From contig CAVWGP010000004.1 in the NCBI GenBank assembly GCA_963754645.1, forward strand, positions 496,001 to 560,000: a stretch of 64,000 nt of DNA, given 5' to 3'. A program made the position numbers and the translations under genes. Of this stretch, positions 1-8,454 are shown piece after piece. The number at the start of each line of letters is the position of its first letter. Positions within the stretch are counted from its first letter, which is position 1. The DNA comes from CAVWGP01 sp963754645. GTDB taxonomy: Bacteria; Pseudomonadota; Alphaproteobacteria; Bin65. Under the pieces are notes generated by a model that was not told where the DNA came from, did no database searches, and saw only the letters and a list, made by a program, of their open reading frames with translations.

Positions 1-560
1 TCGGCGCGCTTGGCCTCGACCACGGGCAGGACGCTGTCGGCGAAGCTGCCGTGATTGGGCGGCGCCGCGCCCGTGGCGAGCGCGGCGCGGTGCTCGCGCT
101 CCCAATGCGCATATTCGGTTTTGGAAAAAATATAGCGCGCCTTGGGAAAGGTCGGGACCCAGCGTCCGTTGTCGAGCTTGGTGTTCCAGCCGACATGATC
201 GGCGTGCAGATGCGTGCACAGCACGAAATCGACGTCGTCCGGCCGCACGCCGAGCGCGGCCAGGCGCGCGATGAAGGGGAATTGCTTGCGATGCCAGTTC
301 GGGCGCAGCGGCCGCTCCTTGTCGTTGCCAACGCAGCCATCGACCAGGATCGTGTGGTGCCGCGTGCGGATGACGAAGGAATGGAAGCTCAAGCGCAGCA
401 GCGCGCTCGCCGGATCGTAGAAAATCGGCGCCAGCCATTCGGCATTGGCCGCGATCAGGTCGGGCGGCGCGTCGGGCAGCAGGAAATCGAGCTTGAAAAA
501 CGGACCTTCGCTCTCCACCACGCTATCGATGGCGAGGTTGCCGAGATTTTGCGTTTTCAT
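1..560 (-). CDS. MBL-fold metallo-hydrolase (partial, C-terminus off the left edge)
   Basis: The reverse strand from the ATG at 558-560 reads through the left edge without a stop, so only about the first 186 residues are seen. The protein contains the metallo-beta-lactamase zinc signature HLHADHVGWN about 125 residues in, preceded by a conserved TILVDGCVGNDK strand. This is the layout of the quorum-quenching-lactonase/MBL hydrolase branch, whose members are typically about 300 residues. It starts 10 bp after the SDR stop, so it is the last visible gene of the five-gene minus-strand operon. The substrate cannot be inferred; MBL hydrolases act on lactones, esters, amides and thioesters. The family call is firm, the reaction is open. 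Confidence 0.85.
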   Translation of the reverse strand, partial: MKTQNLGNLAIDSVVESEGPFFKLDFLLPDAPPDLIAANAEWLAPIFYDPASALLRLSFHSFVIRTRHHTILVDGCVGNDKERPLRPNWHRKQFPFIARLAALGVRPDDVDFVLCTHLHADHVGWNTKLDNGRWVPTFPKARYIFSKTEYAHWEREHRAALATGAAPPNHGSFADSVLPVVEAKRA

Positions 561-570
561 CGCCGGCCTT

Positions 571-1419
571 TCACATGATCGCGGGAATTTCGTGCCGCGG
601 CTGGCGTGCCTTGGCCGCGGCTTCGGCCGGCGGCAGGGCCGGGTCCCAGGCCTTGGCGATGTAGCGCCCGCCGGTGTGGCCGTTCAATTCGTCGGCGCAT
701 AGCCACAGGATCGGCGCGCGCATCAGCGCGGGCGAGAGCAGCTGGCCGTCGGCGCCGCGCCTGCTCGGCCCGTCGGGCAGCATGCGCGTGTTCGAGGCGC
801 CGCCCGGCAGCAGCACGTTGACGGTGACGCCGGTCTCGTCGAGTTCCTTGGCCCACGACACGCTCATCGCCTCGAGCGCGGCCTTGGTGGCGCCGTAGGG
901 CGAGTAGCCCTGGCGTACCATCGTCTGATGGCTGGTGGAAATGTTGACGATGCGGCCCCAGCGCTGCTGCACCAAGTGCGGCAGCGCCGCCCGCGCCATC
1001 AGGAAAACGCCGTTGACGTTGGCATCGACGATCATGCGCCAGGTTGCGGGATCGGTCTCCCAGAATTTTGTCGGCTCGGTGGTGTATTTTTCGCTGACAT
1101 GGCGCATGCCGCGCCCGGCATTGTTGACGACGCCGTGCAAGCCGCCGAAATTCTTGAGCGCCGCCGCGACCACGCGCTTGCAATCCGCTTCGTCCGTGAC
1201 GTCGGCCTTGACCGCCAGCAGCCGGTCGTCGCCGGCCAGATCCTCGGCTTCGCGCTCGACCTGGGCGAGCTCCTTGATTTCGCGCGCCGCCGTGGCGACG
1301 ACGCGCGCGCCGGCTTCGACCAGGGCGAGCGCCATCTCGCGGCCGAGCCCGCGCCCGCCGCCGGTGACGATGACGACGCGATTGCGCAGCGAGGGATAAA
1401 GCAGGCGGATATCGTTCAT
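571..1419 (-). CDS. SDR family NAD(P)-dependent oxidoreductase
   Basis: A 282-residue classical short-chain dehydrogenase/reductase. The cofactor-binding TGGGRGLG lies at residues 19-26, NNAG at 99-102, the catalytic-serine region near 161-163 and Y175-x3-K179. All catalytic elements are present, so an active NAD(P)-dependent alcohol/ketone oxidoreductase is expected. It sits between the maleate-isomerase-like gene (10 bp upstream) and the MBL hydrolase (10 bp downstream) on the minus strand, which points to one transcript. The cytosolic substrate is unknown but presumably belongs to the catabolic route encoded by the neighbouring hydrolase and isomerase genes. Confidence 0.9.
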   Translation of the reverse strand: MNDIRLLYPSLRNRVVIVTGGGRGLGREMALALVEAGARVVATAAREIKELAQVEREAEDLAGDDRLLAVKADVTDEADCKRVVAAALKNFGGLHGVVNNAGRGMRHVSEKYTTEPTKFWETDPATWRMIVDANVNGVFLMARAALPHLVQQRWGRIVNISTSHQTMVRQGYSPYGATKAALEAMSVSWAKELDETGVTVNVLLPGGASNTRMLPDGPSRRGADGQLLSPALMRAPILWLCADELNGHTGGRYIAKAWDPALPPAEAAAKARQPRHEIPAIM

Positions 1420-1429
1420 CGTGGTCCGA

Positions 1430-2185
1430 TCAATGCGAGGCGAGAAGCCGGCCGTGGCCGGAAATCTTGTCGGCGATGCCGGCGCGGCGCAGTGCCAGCC
1501 ACAGCGTCGCCTGATTACTGCTGATGGCGGGCTTGCCGAGCGCGGTTTCGAGGCGATCGAGCAGGCCGAGCGTGGCGAAATCGGTGCAACTCACGAGCAC
1601 GGCGTCGGCTTCGGCGCGGTCGGCGGATATCGCGTGCGCGAAACCCTCCTCGAGCGGCACGCGGGCGATGTTGCGATACTCCGCCGGCCCGTTGGCGCCG
1701 TAACCCAGGCCGGCGATCGACACGGTTTCGATGCCGTGTGCGGCGAAAAAATGCACTTCGTGGCGGTTGAGCGCGTCGTGATAGGGCGTCGCCACCGCGA
1801 TGCGCCTGGCGCCGAGCGCGCGCAGCGCCTCGACGATGGCCTGCGCCGTCGTGATCGCCGGCGTGCCGGCCTCGCGCGCCATGAAGTCGGGCAGCGCCGT
1901 CATCGGCGTCACCATCGAGCCCGCGGTGCAGCCATAGGCGACGATGTCGACGCTGGCCTGGGCGAGATCGCGCGCGTAGCGCTTGACGTCGTCGTAGAGC
2001 GCGCGCTTGCCGGCGTCGCTCGCCGTGTCGGTGTGCAGCGGCATGCGCGCCGCATGGACGCTGACGCCCGGCGGCACCATGGCGTTCCACTCGGCTTCGT
2101 TCGCCGTGTTTGTTGGCGGCACGATGACGCCGAGCTTGGCGCGCGCGCCGAAAACCGTGGGGTCGGCGAGGCGGTCGCGCGGCAC
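1430..2185 (-). CDS. Maleate isomerase / arylmalonate decarboxylase-like protein (Asp/Glu racemase superfamily)
   Basis: A 251-residue protein with the GVIVPPTNTANEAEW start typical of the maleate cis-trans isomerase/arylmalonate decarboxylase branch of the aspartate/glutamate racemase superfamily. Two candidate catalytic cysteines are visible: Cys86 in VAYGCTAGS and Cys200 in VLVSCTDF. A two-cysteine arrangement favours isomerase or racemase chemistry over one-cysteine decarboxylases. It begins 6 bp after the stop of the isochorismatase-like hydrolase. That pairing recalls the maleamate amidohydrolase plus maleate isomerase pair that ends nicotinate degradation, but no other nic gene is adjacent, so the specific reaction is inference. 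Confidence 0.8.
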   Translation of the reverse strand: MPRDRLADPTVFGARAKLGVIVPPTNTANEAEWNAMVPPGVSVHAARMPLHTDTASDAGKRALYDDVKRYARDLAQASVDIVAYGCTAGSMVTPMTALPDFMAREAGTPAITTAQAIVEALRALGARRIAVATPYHDALNRHEVHFFAAHGIETVSIAGLGYGANGPAEYRNIARVPLEEGFAHAISADRAEADAVLVSCTDFATLGLLDRLETALGKPAISSNQATLWLALRRAGIADKISGHGRLLASH

Positions 2186-2191
2186 GCCGGG

Positions 2192-2899
2192 CTACTCGGC
2201 CGCGCTCCGGCGCTGGGCACCGCCCGGCAGCCGCGCGATGGCCTCGTCGGTCGTCATCACGTCGCAGAACGTGATCGCCATGCTGTTGAGGCTGGCATTG
2301 TGGATCGTGTCGTTATAGGTCGCGTTCGCGTCGGCGAGAAAGATGACGTTGAAGTTCCGCATCATGGCGTCGCGCGCGCTCAATTCGCAGCACACATTGG
2401 TCAGCGTTCCGGCGATCATGACCGTGTCGATGCCGCGCCCGCGCAATTGCGCCTCGATGTCCGAGGCGCCGGGCAGGAAGGCGCTGAAGCGGTTCTTGTC
2501 GACCCACAAATCGCCGGGCGCGGGCGCGAATTCGGGCCATAGCTTGTGGCCCTCGGAGCCCGCCTTGAGATTGTCGACGACACGCTGCGACAAGTCGCGA
2601 TTGTACGTGCCGCCGAAGAAGCACGACCAATCCTCGAAGATCGCGTCGGTGAAGGTGCTGATCACCCAGACGACGGTGCCGCCGGCGGCGCGCAATTCTT
2701 TCGCCATGCGCTCGATCCCCGGCACGATGGCGCGCGCCATGGGTACTTCCGATGGCCGTCCCTGGCCCAGGAACGCGACCTGCATGTCGATGACGACCAG
2801 CGCCGTGCGTTTCGGCTCGATCGCGTCGAACACATGCATCTTGCCGCGCCGCTTCAGCAGGATCGCGACAACGTCCGGGTGCAATTGCGAATTATGCAT
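2192..2899 (-). CDS. Isochorismatase-family cysteine hydrolase
   Basis: A 235-residue cysteine hydrolase. The three catalytic elements are visible: Asp38 in VVIDMQ, Lys135 in VDKNRFSAF, and the nucleophile in GTLTNVCCELSARDA (Cys170, followed unusually by a second cysteine). Members hydrolyse amide or ureido bonds (nicotinamide, maleamate, N-carbamoyl compounds, biuret) or the isochorismate ether. The gene is 6 bp from the isocitrate-lyase-like gene upstream and 6 bp from the maleate-isomerase-like gene downstream. Together with the latter it could release ammonia from a C4 monoamide and isomerise the acid. Substrate assignment is inference from context only. Confidence 0.88.
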   Translation of the reverse strand: MHNSQLHPDVVAILLKRRGKMHVFDAIEPKRTALVVIDMQVAFLGQGRPSEVPMARAIVPGIERMAKELRAAGGTVVWVISTFTDAIFEDWSCFFGGTYNRDLSQRVVDNLKAGSEGHKLWPEFAPAPGDLWVDKNRFSAFLPGASDIEAQLRGRGIDTVMIAGTLTNVCCELSARDAMMRNFNVIFLADANATYNDTIHNASLNSMAITFCDVMTTDEAIARLPGGAQRRSAAE

Positions 2900-2905
2900 C
2901 GCGCG

Positions 2906-3785
2906 TCATCCCATGCCGGCCCATTTTTTCTCGAAGTTCCATACGTCCTGGAAGCCCATGAGTTGCGAGAATTCCTTGAAGTCGTAGACCGGAACCGACG
3001 CGCCGATGCTCGATCCCGTCGCCTTGATGTGCTCGTATACGCGCTTCACCGCCATGCCCATGGCGAGAAAGCCGGTGCCCGGATAGATCGCGATGCTGTA
3101 GCCAATGCGCTCCAAGTCCTTGACCGGCAGGACGGGCGTCAGGCCGCCCTCGACCATGTTGGCGAGCAAGGGCAGGCCTTTGAACGTCCGGCCGACTTTC
3201 TCCATTTCATCGAGCGATTGCGGCAATTCGATGAAGATGACGTCGGCGCCCGCCTTGGCGAAGGCCTCGCCGCGCTTCAAGGCTTCGTCGATGCCGTGTG
3301 CGCCGCGCGCGTCGGTGCGCGCGACGATCAGAAAGTCCTTCGAGTTCGCGGCTTTGCACGGCGCATGCGATCTTGGCCGCCGCGTCTTCAAGCGGAATGA
3401 CGCGCCGGCCCGGCGTGTGGCCGCATTTTTTGGGAAATTGCTGGTCTTCGAGCTGGATGCCGGCCGCACCCGCGCGCTCGTAGCCGCGCACCGTGCGCTC
3501 GACATTGAGCAGGCCGCCATAGCCGGTGTCACCGTCGCAGATCAGCGGTGTTTTGCACACCTGGCCGAACTGCGTCACGCGATCGACCATGTCGGTGTAG
3601 GTGGCGAGTCCGGCATCGGGAATGCCGAGATAGGACGCGACCGTGCCGTAGCCCGTCATGTAGAGGCCGGGAAATCCCATGCCGTCGGCAATGCGCGCCG
3701 AGATCATCTCGAAAACGCCGGGCAGCGACGTCCATTCCTTGCGGCGGATGCGCGACGCCAAAGTCGCGCGGCTGGGCGAAGTCAT
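2906..3785 (-). CDS. Isocitrate lyase/PEP mutase-family enzyme, interrupted by a frameshift near 3356
   Basis: The N-terminal frame begins at 3785 and carries DGDTGYG (residues 84-90) and the KKCGH signature (119-123) of the isocitrate lyase/phosphonomutase family. Near 3356 this frame leaves the family, while the frame one base over resumes with KDFLIVARTDARG and runs in family register to the stop at 2906. Removing one A from the AAA run gives a continuous protein of about 292 residues, the normal length for methylisocitrate-lyase or oxaloacetate-decarboxylase-like members. These enzymes cleave or form C-C bonds next to a 2-oxo acid using Mg2+. It is the first gene of the minus-strand catabolic operon. 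The shift is probably a sequence error. Confidence 0.82.
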
Positions 3786-3840
3786 GGTTTCGGTCTCCTG
3801 TTTCGGACGGTTTGCGGCAAGTTTCCCGGTGTTCCGCGAC

Positions 3841-5811
3841 CTAGTTCATCGCCCGCGCGACGCGGAAGCCGAGCCCGCTGTTGCGCTGCGTGGCGCCGTA
3901 GCTTGAGCGGTTGGCCGAGCGCGAATTGGCGACCGAGCTGTTCCACGAACCGCCGCGCACGGCGCGCTTGGCGCAATCGCCCGTTGTCCGCGCCGCGCCG
4001 TCGGCGGGCGCGCCGGTCAGGCTGTCGTGCCAGCAATCCTCGACCCATTCCCAGACATTGCCGTGCATGTCGTAAAGGCCGAAGGGATTGGGATCGAAAT
4101 TGCCCGCCGGCGACGTCTGCTTCTTGTCAAACGGACTGCCGCACTTGTCGCAATTCGCCTTGTTGCGCCCCTGGTCGTCGCCCCAGAAAAAACGCGTCGC
4201 GGTGCCGCCGCGCGCGGCATATTCCCATTCGGCCTCGCTCGGCAGGCGATAGGTCTTGCCGGTTTTCTTCGACAGCCACGCGGCGTAAGCTTTCGCCTCG
4301 GCCCAGGTGATGTTGATGACCGGACGCTTGCCGCGGCCCCATTTGTTGTCGTCGGGCGCGCGCGCGCAGCCCTTATCCTTCACGCAGGCGTCGAACTCGT
4401 CGAACGTGACCTCGAACTTGGCGATCGCGAATGGCTTCGCGAACGTGATCGCGAGTTGCGGCCCCTCGTCGTTGGCGCGGCCGCGCTCGCCGGCGGGCGA
4501 ACCCATGCGGAACGAGCCGGTGGGGAGCGGGATCATCTCCGGGCACTCCGGGCAATCGCGGAACGGCTCGCCGGCTTTTCTCGCCGTCGGCGGCGGGCTT
4601 GACGGCGGCGGCGCCGTTTCGGCCTTGCTGTCGTCGCTTGCCGCGCGCGGCGGATCGATCGGCTGGTCGTCCTTCCACGGCTCGAAAATCATGGCCGCCG
4701 CGCCGCCCGCGAGGACAAGGCCGAGCACGCCGGCCGCGGCGTAGCGCCAACGCTTGCCGCCGGCCGCGGCCGTGGCGCCGGCCGTTTTGGCGGCGGCAGA
4801 CTTCGCCGGCGCGGCGCCCGCGGTTTTTTCCGGCGGCTTCATCGGCGGCGGCGTCGCGGGCCTTTCGGTCATCGCGACGGTCCGCGGCGACCGGGGCTGC
4901 GCGACAGCACCGCGCTGGGCGATCTCGGGCGGCAGCAGCAGGCGGAACGACATCGCATTGGGCGGGCGATCGCCCGGCACCAAGCGCAAGGCCGCATGAA
5001 CCGCGCTCACCAGCTTTTCCGCGTGGTCCGACGTGTTCGCCGAGGGCAGCGGATCGGGCTGGCCGTTGCTGACCGCAACCAGGCGCTCGCGCGCCGGCGT
5101 CGGCGCCTTGCCCGTGATGCAGCGATAGAGCACGGCGCCGAGCGAATAGATATCGGCGGCGGGCGACACCGCCGCGCCGGCGCCGCCCCACAATTCCGGC
5201 GCCCGATAGGGCGAGGCGGATCCGGCGGGCAGCGACGGACCTTCCTGGATTCCCGCGCGGTCGACGCGGCCGAGATCGGTCACGATCGGCGCGCCGTCGG
5301 CGGCACCGAAGGTAATCGTGCGCGGCTGGATATTGCCGTGAACGATGCCGGCGCCATGCAACGCTCTCAAGGCATCGACGATCGGCACGACGATTTCGAC
5401 GATCTCGTCGCGGTGCAGCGTTTCGCCGGCCTTCAGCAGCACGTCGAGGCGCTCGCCGGCGGGCCGGTCGAGCACGAGATAGGCCGAGCCGTTCGCGTCG
5501 AGGTGCTTGATCGCGGCTTGCAGATTGGGGTGCTTGAGGCGCAGCCGCGCATCGGCCGCCTTGCGGAAGGCGGCCAAGCCGGCCGCGAAGGCCACGTTCG
5601 CCGGCTCGCCCGCCATCGGCGCGATGAGGCCGTCGTCGCCGCGCCGCGCCAGGTCTTGCGGCAGATACTCGCGCAACGAAACGGCGGCATTGTCGCCGGC
5701 CGCGCAGGCCGCATAGGTGACGCCCTCGGCATCGCTCGCCATGACGCTTTCGATCCGGTAGTCCCCGACCGTCGCGCCCTCGGCGAGTTCGGTGTTCTTC
5801 GTCTCAGTCAT
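3841..5811 (-). CDS. Membrane-anchored pseudokinase fused to a formylglycine-generating-enzyme (SUMF1)-type domain
   Basis: A 656-residue protein in three parts. Residues 17-295 form a Ser/Thr-kinase-like fold with APE at 204-206. The catalytic positions are lost: the lysine motif reads SLREYLP (45-51), HRD reads HGN (158-160), the following KPxN is degraded and DFG reads DLG (179-181). A Pro/Ala-rich linker and one membrane span (about 356-375) follow. Residues 424-655 are an FGE-sulfatase/SUMF1 domain with RLPSEAEWEYAARGG, GLYDMHGNVWEWVEDC and the terminal RGGSWN...GFRVAR. The kinase half is predicted cytoplasmic and the FGE half periplasmic. The canonical C-terminal copper-binding cysteine pair of formylglycine enzymes is not evident, so it may be a non-catalytic or different nonheme-iron member. 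Confidence 0.85.
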   Translation of the reverse strand: MTETKNTELAEGATVGDYRIESVMASDAEGVTYAACAAGDNAAVSLREYLPQDLARRGDDGLIAPMAGEPANVAFAAGLAAFRKAADARLRLKHPNLQAAIKHLDANGSAYLVLDRPAGERLDVLLKAGETLHRDEIVEIVVPIVDALRALHGAGIVHGNIQPRTITFGAADGAPIVTDLGRVDRAGIQEGPSLPAGSASPYRAPELWGGAGAAVSPAADIYSLGAVLYRCITGKAPTPARERLVAVSNGQPDPLPSANTSDHAEKLVSAVHAALRLVPGDRPPNAMSFRLLLPPEIAQRGAVAQPRSPRTVAMTERPATPPPMKPPEKTAGAAPAKSAAAKTAGATAAAGGKRWRYAAAGVLGLVLAGGAAAMIFEPWKDDQPIDPPRAASDDSKAETAPPPSSPPPTARKAGEPFRDCPECPEMIPLPTGSFRMGSPAGERGRANDEGPQLAITFAKPFAIAKFEVTFDEFDACVKDKGCARAPDDNKWGRGKRPVINITWAEAKAYAAWLSKKTGKTYRLPSEAEWEYAARGGTATRFFWGDDQGRNKANCDKCGSPFDKKQTSPAGNFDPNPFGLYDMHGNVWEWVEDCWHDSLTGAPADGAARTTGDCAKRAVRGGSWNSSVANSRSANRSSYGATQRNSGLGFRVARAMN

Positions 5812-5872
5812 CGCGGTGACCTATGGCAAACCCGTCCGGCAAAACGCTACGGCAAACGCCGCGCTTTGTTAA

Positions 5873-5896
5873 CCGCTAAAGTGACCGCTAAAGTGA
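5873..5896. repeat. Tandem direct repeat, 2 x 12 bp, upstream of the pseudokinase-FGE gene
   Basis: CCGCTAAAGTGA occurs twice head to tail (5873-5884 and 5885-5896), with a GTTAAC just to the left and a near third copy of its ending (GAGCGG) to the right. It lies about 60 bp upstream of the pseudokinase-FGE start at 5811, between that gene and the ketopantoate-reductase-like gene. An operator for a dimeric regulator is one possibility. There is no other evidence of function. Confidence 0.55.
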
Positions 5897-5923
5897 GCGG
5901 GCCATGACGGTGCCGCGCCGGGC

Positions 5924-6907
5924 CTACCACGGACGGTAATTGCCCGCCGCTTCGGCGCGGCAGGCGGCGAGGCCGTAGATGGTTTCGATCACCGGCGTCG
6001 CGACGCCCGCGGCGCGGCCCATTTCCATGACGATGCGGACGATCGTATCGAGCTCGACCGGGCGGCCGCGATCCATGTCCTGCAGCATCGAGGTGCGGAA
6101 TCCGATCAGCGAGCCGCCGAGATCGATGCGCCCCTCGACGTCGCCCGTCGCCTCGAGCCCATAGGCGCGGCCGACCGCGTTGGTTTCCTCGACGATGCGG
6201 CGCAGAACGAGGCGCGTGCCCGGATTTTTCGCCAGCGCGTCGTTGGTAATCCCGGTGACGACGCTGACCGGCGCGAACGAAATGTTGCCCAGCAGCTTGA
6301 ACCAAACATCCTGGCGGATATTGGCGCCCGTTTCGGCGTCGATGCCGGCGCCCTTGAACGCTTCGGCCAGCGCCGCGACGCGCGGCGACAGCGAGCTGCC
6401 GGCCCGCGCGATGGCCTCGCCGAAGATGAAGCGGTTCTGGCTGTTGTGCACGATGACGCCGGGCTCCGGCACCGAACAGGCGATGTGCAAGACGCAGCCG
6501 ATAACGCGCTCGGCCGGCATCGCCTTGGCCAACGCGCCGCCCGGATCGATCGCGGCAAATTTTTTGCCCGCGTCGCCGGCGAAGAACCACCACGGGATGC
6601 CGTTCATCGCCGCGATTACGGCGGTGTCGGGGCCGAGCAGCGGCGCCAGCGTCGGCGCCGCGTCCGGCAGCGCCGGCGCCTTGACCGAGAGGAACACGAA
6701 ATCCTGCGGCCCGAGCGCCGCCGCCTCGGCCGCCGCCTTGGGCCGCGTGTGATACTTGCGCCCGCCCTGATGCAGCGTCAGGCCGTTCTGCTTGATCGCC
6801 GCGAGGTGATCGCCGCGCGCCACGACCGAGACCTCGTGCCCCGCCATGGCCAGCCTGGCCGCCACATAGCCGCCGATCGCGCCCGCGCCGAAAATGCAGA
6901 GTTTCAT
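5924..6907 (-). CDS. 2-dehydropantoate 2-reductase family protein (ketopantoate reductase-like)
   Basis: A 327-residue protein beginning with the NADP-binding GAGAIG (residues 7-12), then an ApbA/PanE N-terminal Rossmann domain with FLSVKAPALPDAAP and a C-terminal helical domain. The family reduces ketopantoate to pantoate in coenzyme A synthesis. Alphaproteobacteria carry many paralogues with other 2-oxo-acid substrates, and nothing nearby belongs to pantothenate synthesis, so a catabolic role is equally likely. It is transcribed away from the class II aldolase gene, with a 229-bp AT-richer region between them. Start chosen at the ATG that places GAGAIG at the N-terminus. Confidence 0.88.
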   Translation of the reverse strand: MKLCIFGAGAIGGYVAARLAMAGHEVSVVARGDHLAAIKQNGLTLHQGGRKYHTRPKAAAEAAALGPQDFVFLSVKAPALPDAAPTLAPLLGPDTAVIAAMNGIPWWFFAGDAGKKFAAIDPGGALAKAMPAERVIGCVLHIACSVPEPGVIVHNSQNRFIFGEAIARAGSSLSPRVAALAEAFKGAGIDAETGANIRQDVWFKLLGNISFAPVSVVTGITNDALAKNPGTRLVLRRIVEETNAVGRAYGLEATGDVEGRIDLGGSLIGFRTSMLQDMDRGRPVELDTIVRIVMEMGRAAGVATPVIETIYGLAACRAEAAGNYRPW

Positions 6908-7136
6908 TCAGGGAACCTCATTTCATTTCGCCCTCATAATCGTATAGGCCAAGTTCAAATGCTTGACAAACAACAACAAAAATTTCCGCTGCCTTATTTC
7001 ATTTCCGCCTCATTTCCCGCTCATGGCGTTCGCTGGTTGCGTGCTGGCCATGGCCGGGCCGTGGCAAATCGCATGGCTGGCGCGGCGCCTTTGTGTTAGT
7101 CAGCCATCGTCCGCCAATCGATCCTTCGAGGTCCCC

Positions 7137-7937
7137 ATGCGCTATCCCGTTCAAGCCGCCGTCAAGCTCAAGGTCGCGGGCGACGACGCCCGGCCCCAGC
7201 ATATCGGCCAGGAGGAGTGGAATCTGCGCATCCAGCTCGCGGCCTTCTACCGCATCGTCGATCACCTCGGCTGGTCGCTGCTGATCTACAACCACATCAC
7301 GGTGCGCGTGCCGGGGCCCGAGCACCATTTCCTCATCAATCCCTACGGCCTGATGTATCACGAGGTCACGGCGTCGAATCTCGTCAAGATCGACCTCAAG
7401 GGCAACAAGATCGACGATACGCCGTGGGGTATCAATCCGGCGGGCTTCCTCATCCACGCCGCGATCCACAAACACGTGCCCGAGGCGATCTGCGTCGCGC
7501 ACACGCATACCCGCGAGGGCCTCGCCGTCGCCTGCAAGAAAGACGGCTTGCGCAACGACAATTTCTATTCGGCGATGATCGCCGACCACGTCACCTATCA
7601 CGATTTCGAAGGCTTGACGGTGCGCGAGGACGAGGAGGAGCGCCTGGTCCGCAGCATCGGCCTGAAGCCGCTCGTCATTCTGCGCAATCACGGCTTGCTC
7701 GCGCACGGCCGCACTGTGCCCGAATGCTTCGCGCGCATGCTCAATCTGCAATGGGCGTGCGAGGCGCAGGTGACGACCGACGCGATGCGCGGCGACACGA
7801 TCCCGGTGTCGCGCCAGGCGACCGCCAATTCGTCGCGCGATTCGCGTCTGTTCGCCAACCAGCCGGTGTGCGGCGAAGACGTGTTCGCCGCGCTGATACG
7901 CCAGATCGAGCGGCAGGATCCGGGCTACCGGACTTAG
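7137..7937 (+). CDS. Class II aldolase/adducin-family protein
   Basis: A 266-residue protein. The start at 7137 is chosen because GAGG (7128-7131) lies 5 bp upstream and the family alignment begins here; the frame is open for 58 codons further upstream but those lack family similarity. Zn-binding His122 and His124 are seen in VAHTHTREGLA, and ILRNHGLLAHG supplies a further conserved histidine. The family includes fuculose-phosphate and ribulose-phosphate aldolases/epimerases and decarboxylases of hydroxy-aromatic or hydroxy-acid substrates. The protein is closest in outline to the unassigned adducin-like group common in proteobacterial catabolic loci. It stands alone, divergent from the ketopantoate-reductase-like gene and followed by the GIY-YIG element. 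Confidence 0.88.
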   Translation: MRYPVQAAVKLKVAGDDARPQHIGQEEWNLRIQLAAFYRIVDHLGWSLLIYNHITVRVPGPEHHFLINPYGLMYHEVTASNLVKIDLKGNKIDDTPWGINPAGFLIHAAIHKHVPEAICVAHTHTREGLAVACKKDGLRNDNFYSAMIADHVTYHDFEGLTVREDEEERLVRSIGLKPLVILRNHGLLAHGRTVPECFARMLNLQWACEAQVTTDAMRGDTIPVSRQATANSSRDSRLFANQPVCGEDVFAALIRQIERQDPGYRT

Positions 7938-7994
7938 GGAAAGGGTTTTGCAGGAGCCGGGGAGGCGGGTAATTGCGCCTTCTTTTAAGAAGTC

Positions 7995-8132
7995 GTCATC
8001 CCGACCGGAGCGCCGCAGGCGCGCAGCGGAGGGACCTCGCGTGGACGAGCGCGGTTCCGCATGGAGCATCGACGCCAGTCCGCGCGAGGTCCCTCCACTA
8101 CGCGCGCAAGTGCGCGCTCCGGTCGGGATGAC
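7995..8132. repeat. Dispersed palindromic repeat, copy 1 (GTCATCCCGACCGGAGCG family)
   Basis: Starts with GTCATCCCGACCGGAGCG and ends with its exact complement CGCTCCGGTCGGGATGAC. The interior has further inverted symmetry (GAGGGACCTCGCG ... CGCGAGGTCCCTC). About 138 bp, immediately 3' of the GIY-YIG gene. Copies 2 (8455-8611) and 3 (54898-55060) share the termini and much of the interior. Confidence 0.85.
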
Positions 8133-8150
8133 GGCAAAATTTGAATGGCG

Positions 8151-8442
8151 CTATTGATTGAGCGTGTCGTAGAAGTCGCGGAACGTTGGGGTTCGCCTGC
8201 CGGATCAGCCGCAGCTTCTTCTCGCGCCGCCAACCTTTCAATTGCTTCTCGCGCGCGATGGCTTCTTCGATGGAGGGAAATCGCTCGACGTAGATCAATC
8301 GTTCGCAATTGTATTTCTTGGTGAAACCCTCGATCAGATGCTGCTTGTGCTCCCAAGCGCGGCGCGCGATATCGCTGGTGACGCCGATGTACAGGACCAG
8401 CTTTTTGCTCGCGACGATGTAGACGTAGCCGCCCGTGGCCAT
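8151..8442 (-). CDS. Small GIY-YIG nuclease-domain protein, frameshifted near 8188
   Basis: From the ATG at 8442 the protein shows YVYIV (6-10), LYIG (17-20), the conserved arginines R27/R28 and Glu64 in AIAREKQLKGW: a complete GIY-YIG catalytic core of the UvrC-N/YhbQ-like type. The uncorrected frame runs into the flanking palindrome and ends at 8098. Removing one C from the CCCC run near 8188 restores the usual family ending TFRDFYDTLNQ with a stop at 8151-8153, for 96 residues, the standard size. GIY-YIG enzymes nick or cleave DNA. This one is bracketed by repeats and may act on them. Confidence is high for the family, moderate for the corrected end. Confidence 0.85.
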
Positions 8443-8454
8443 CGCTCATTCCCC

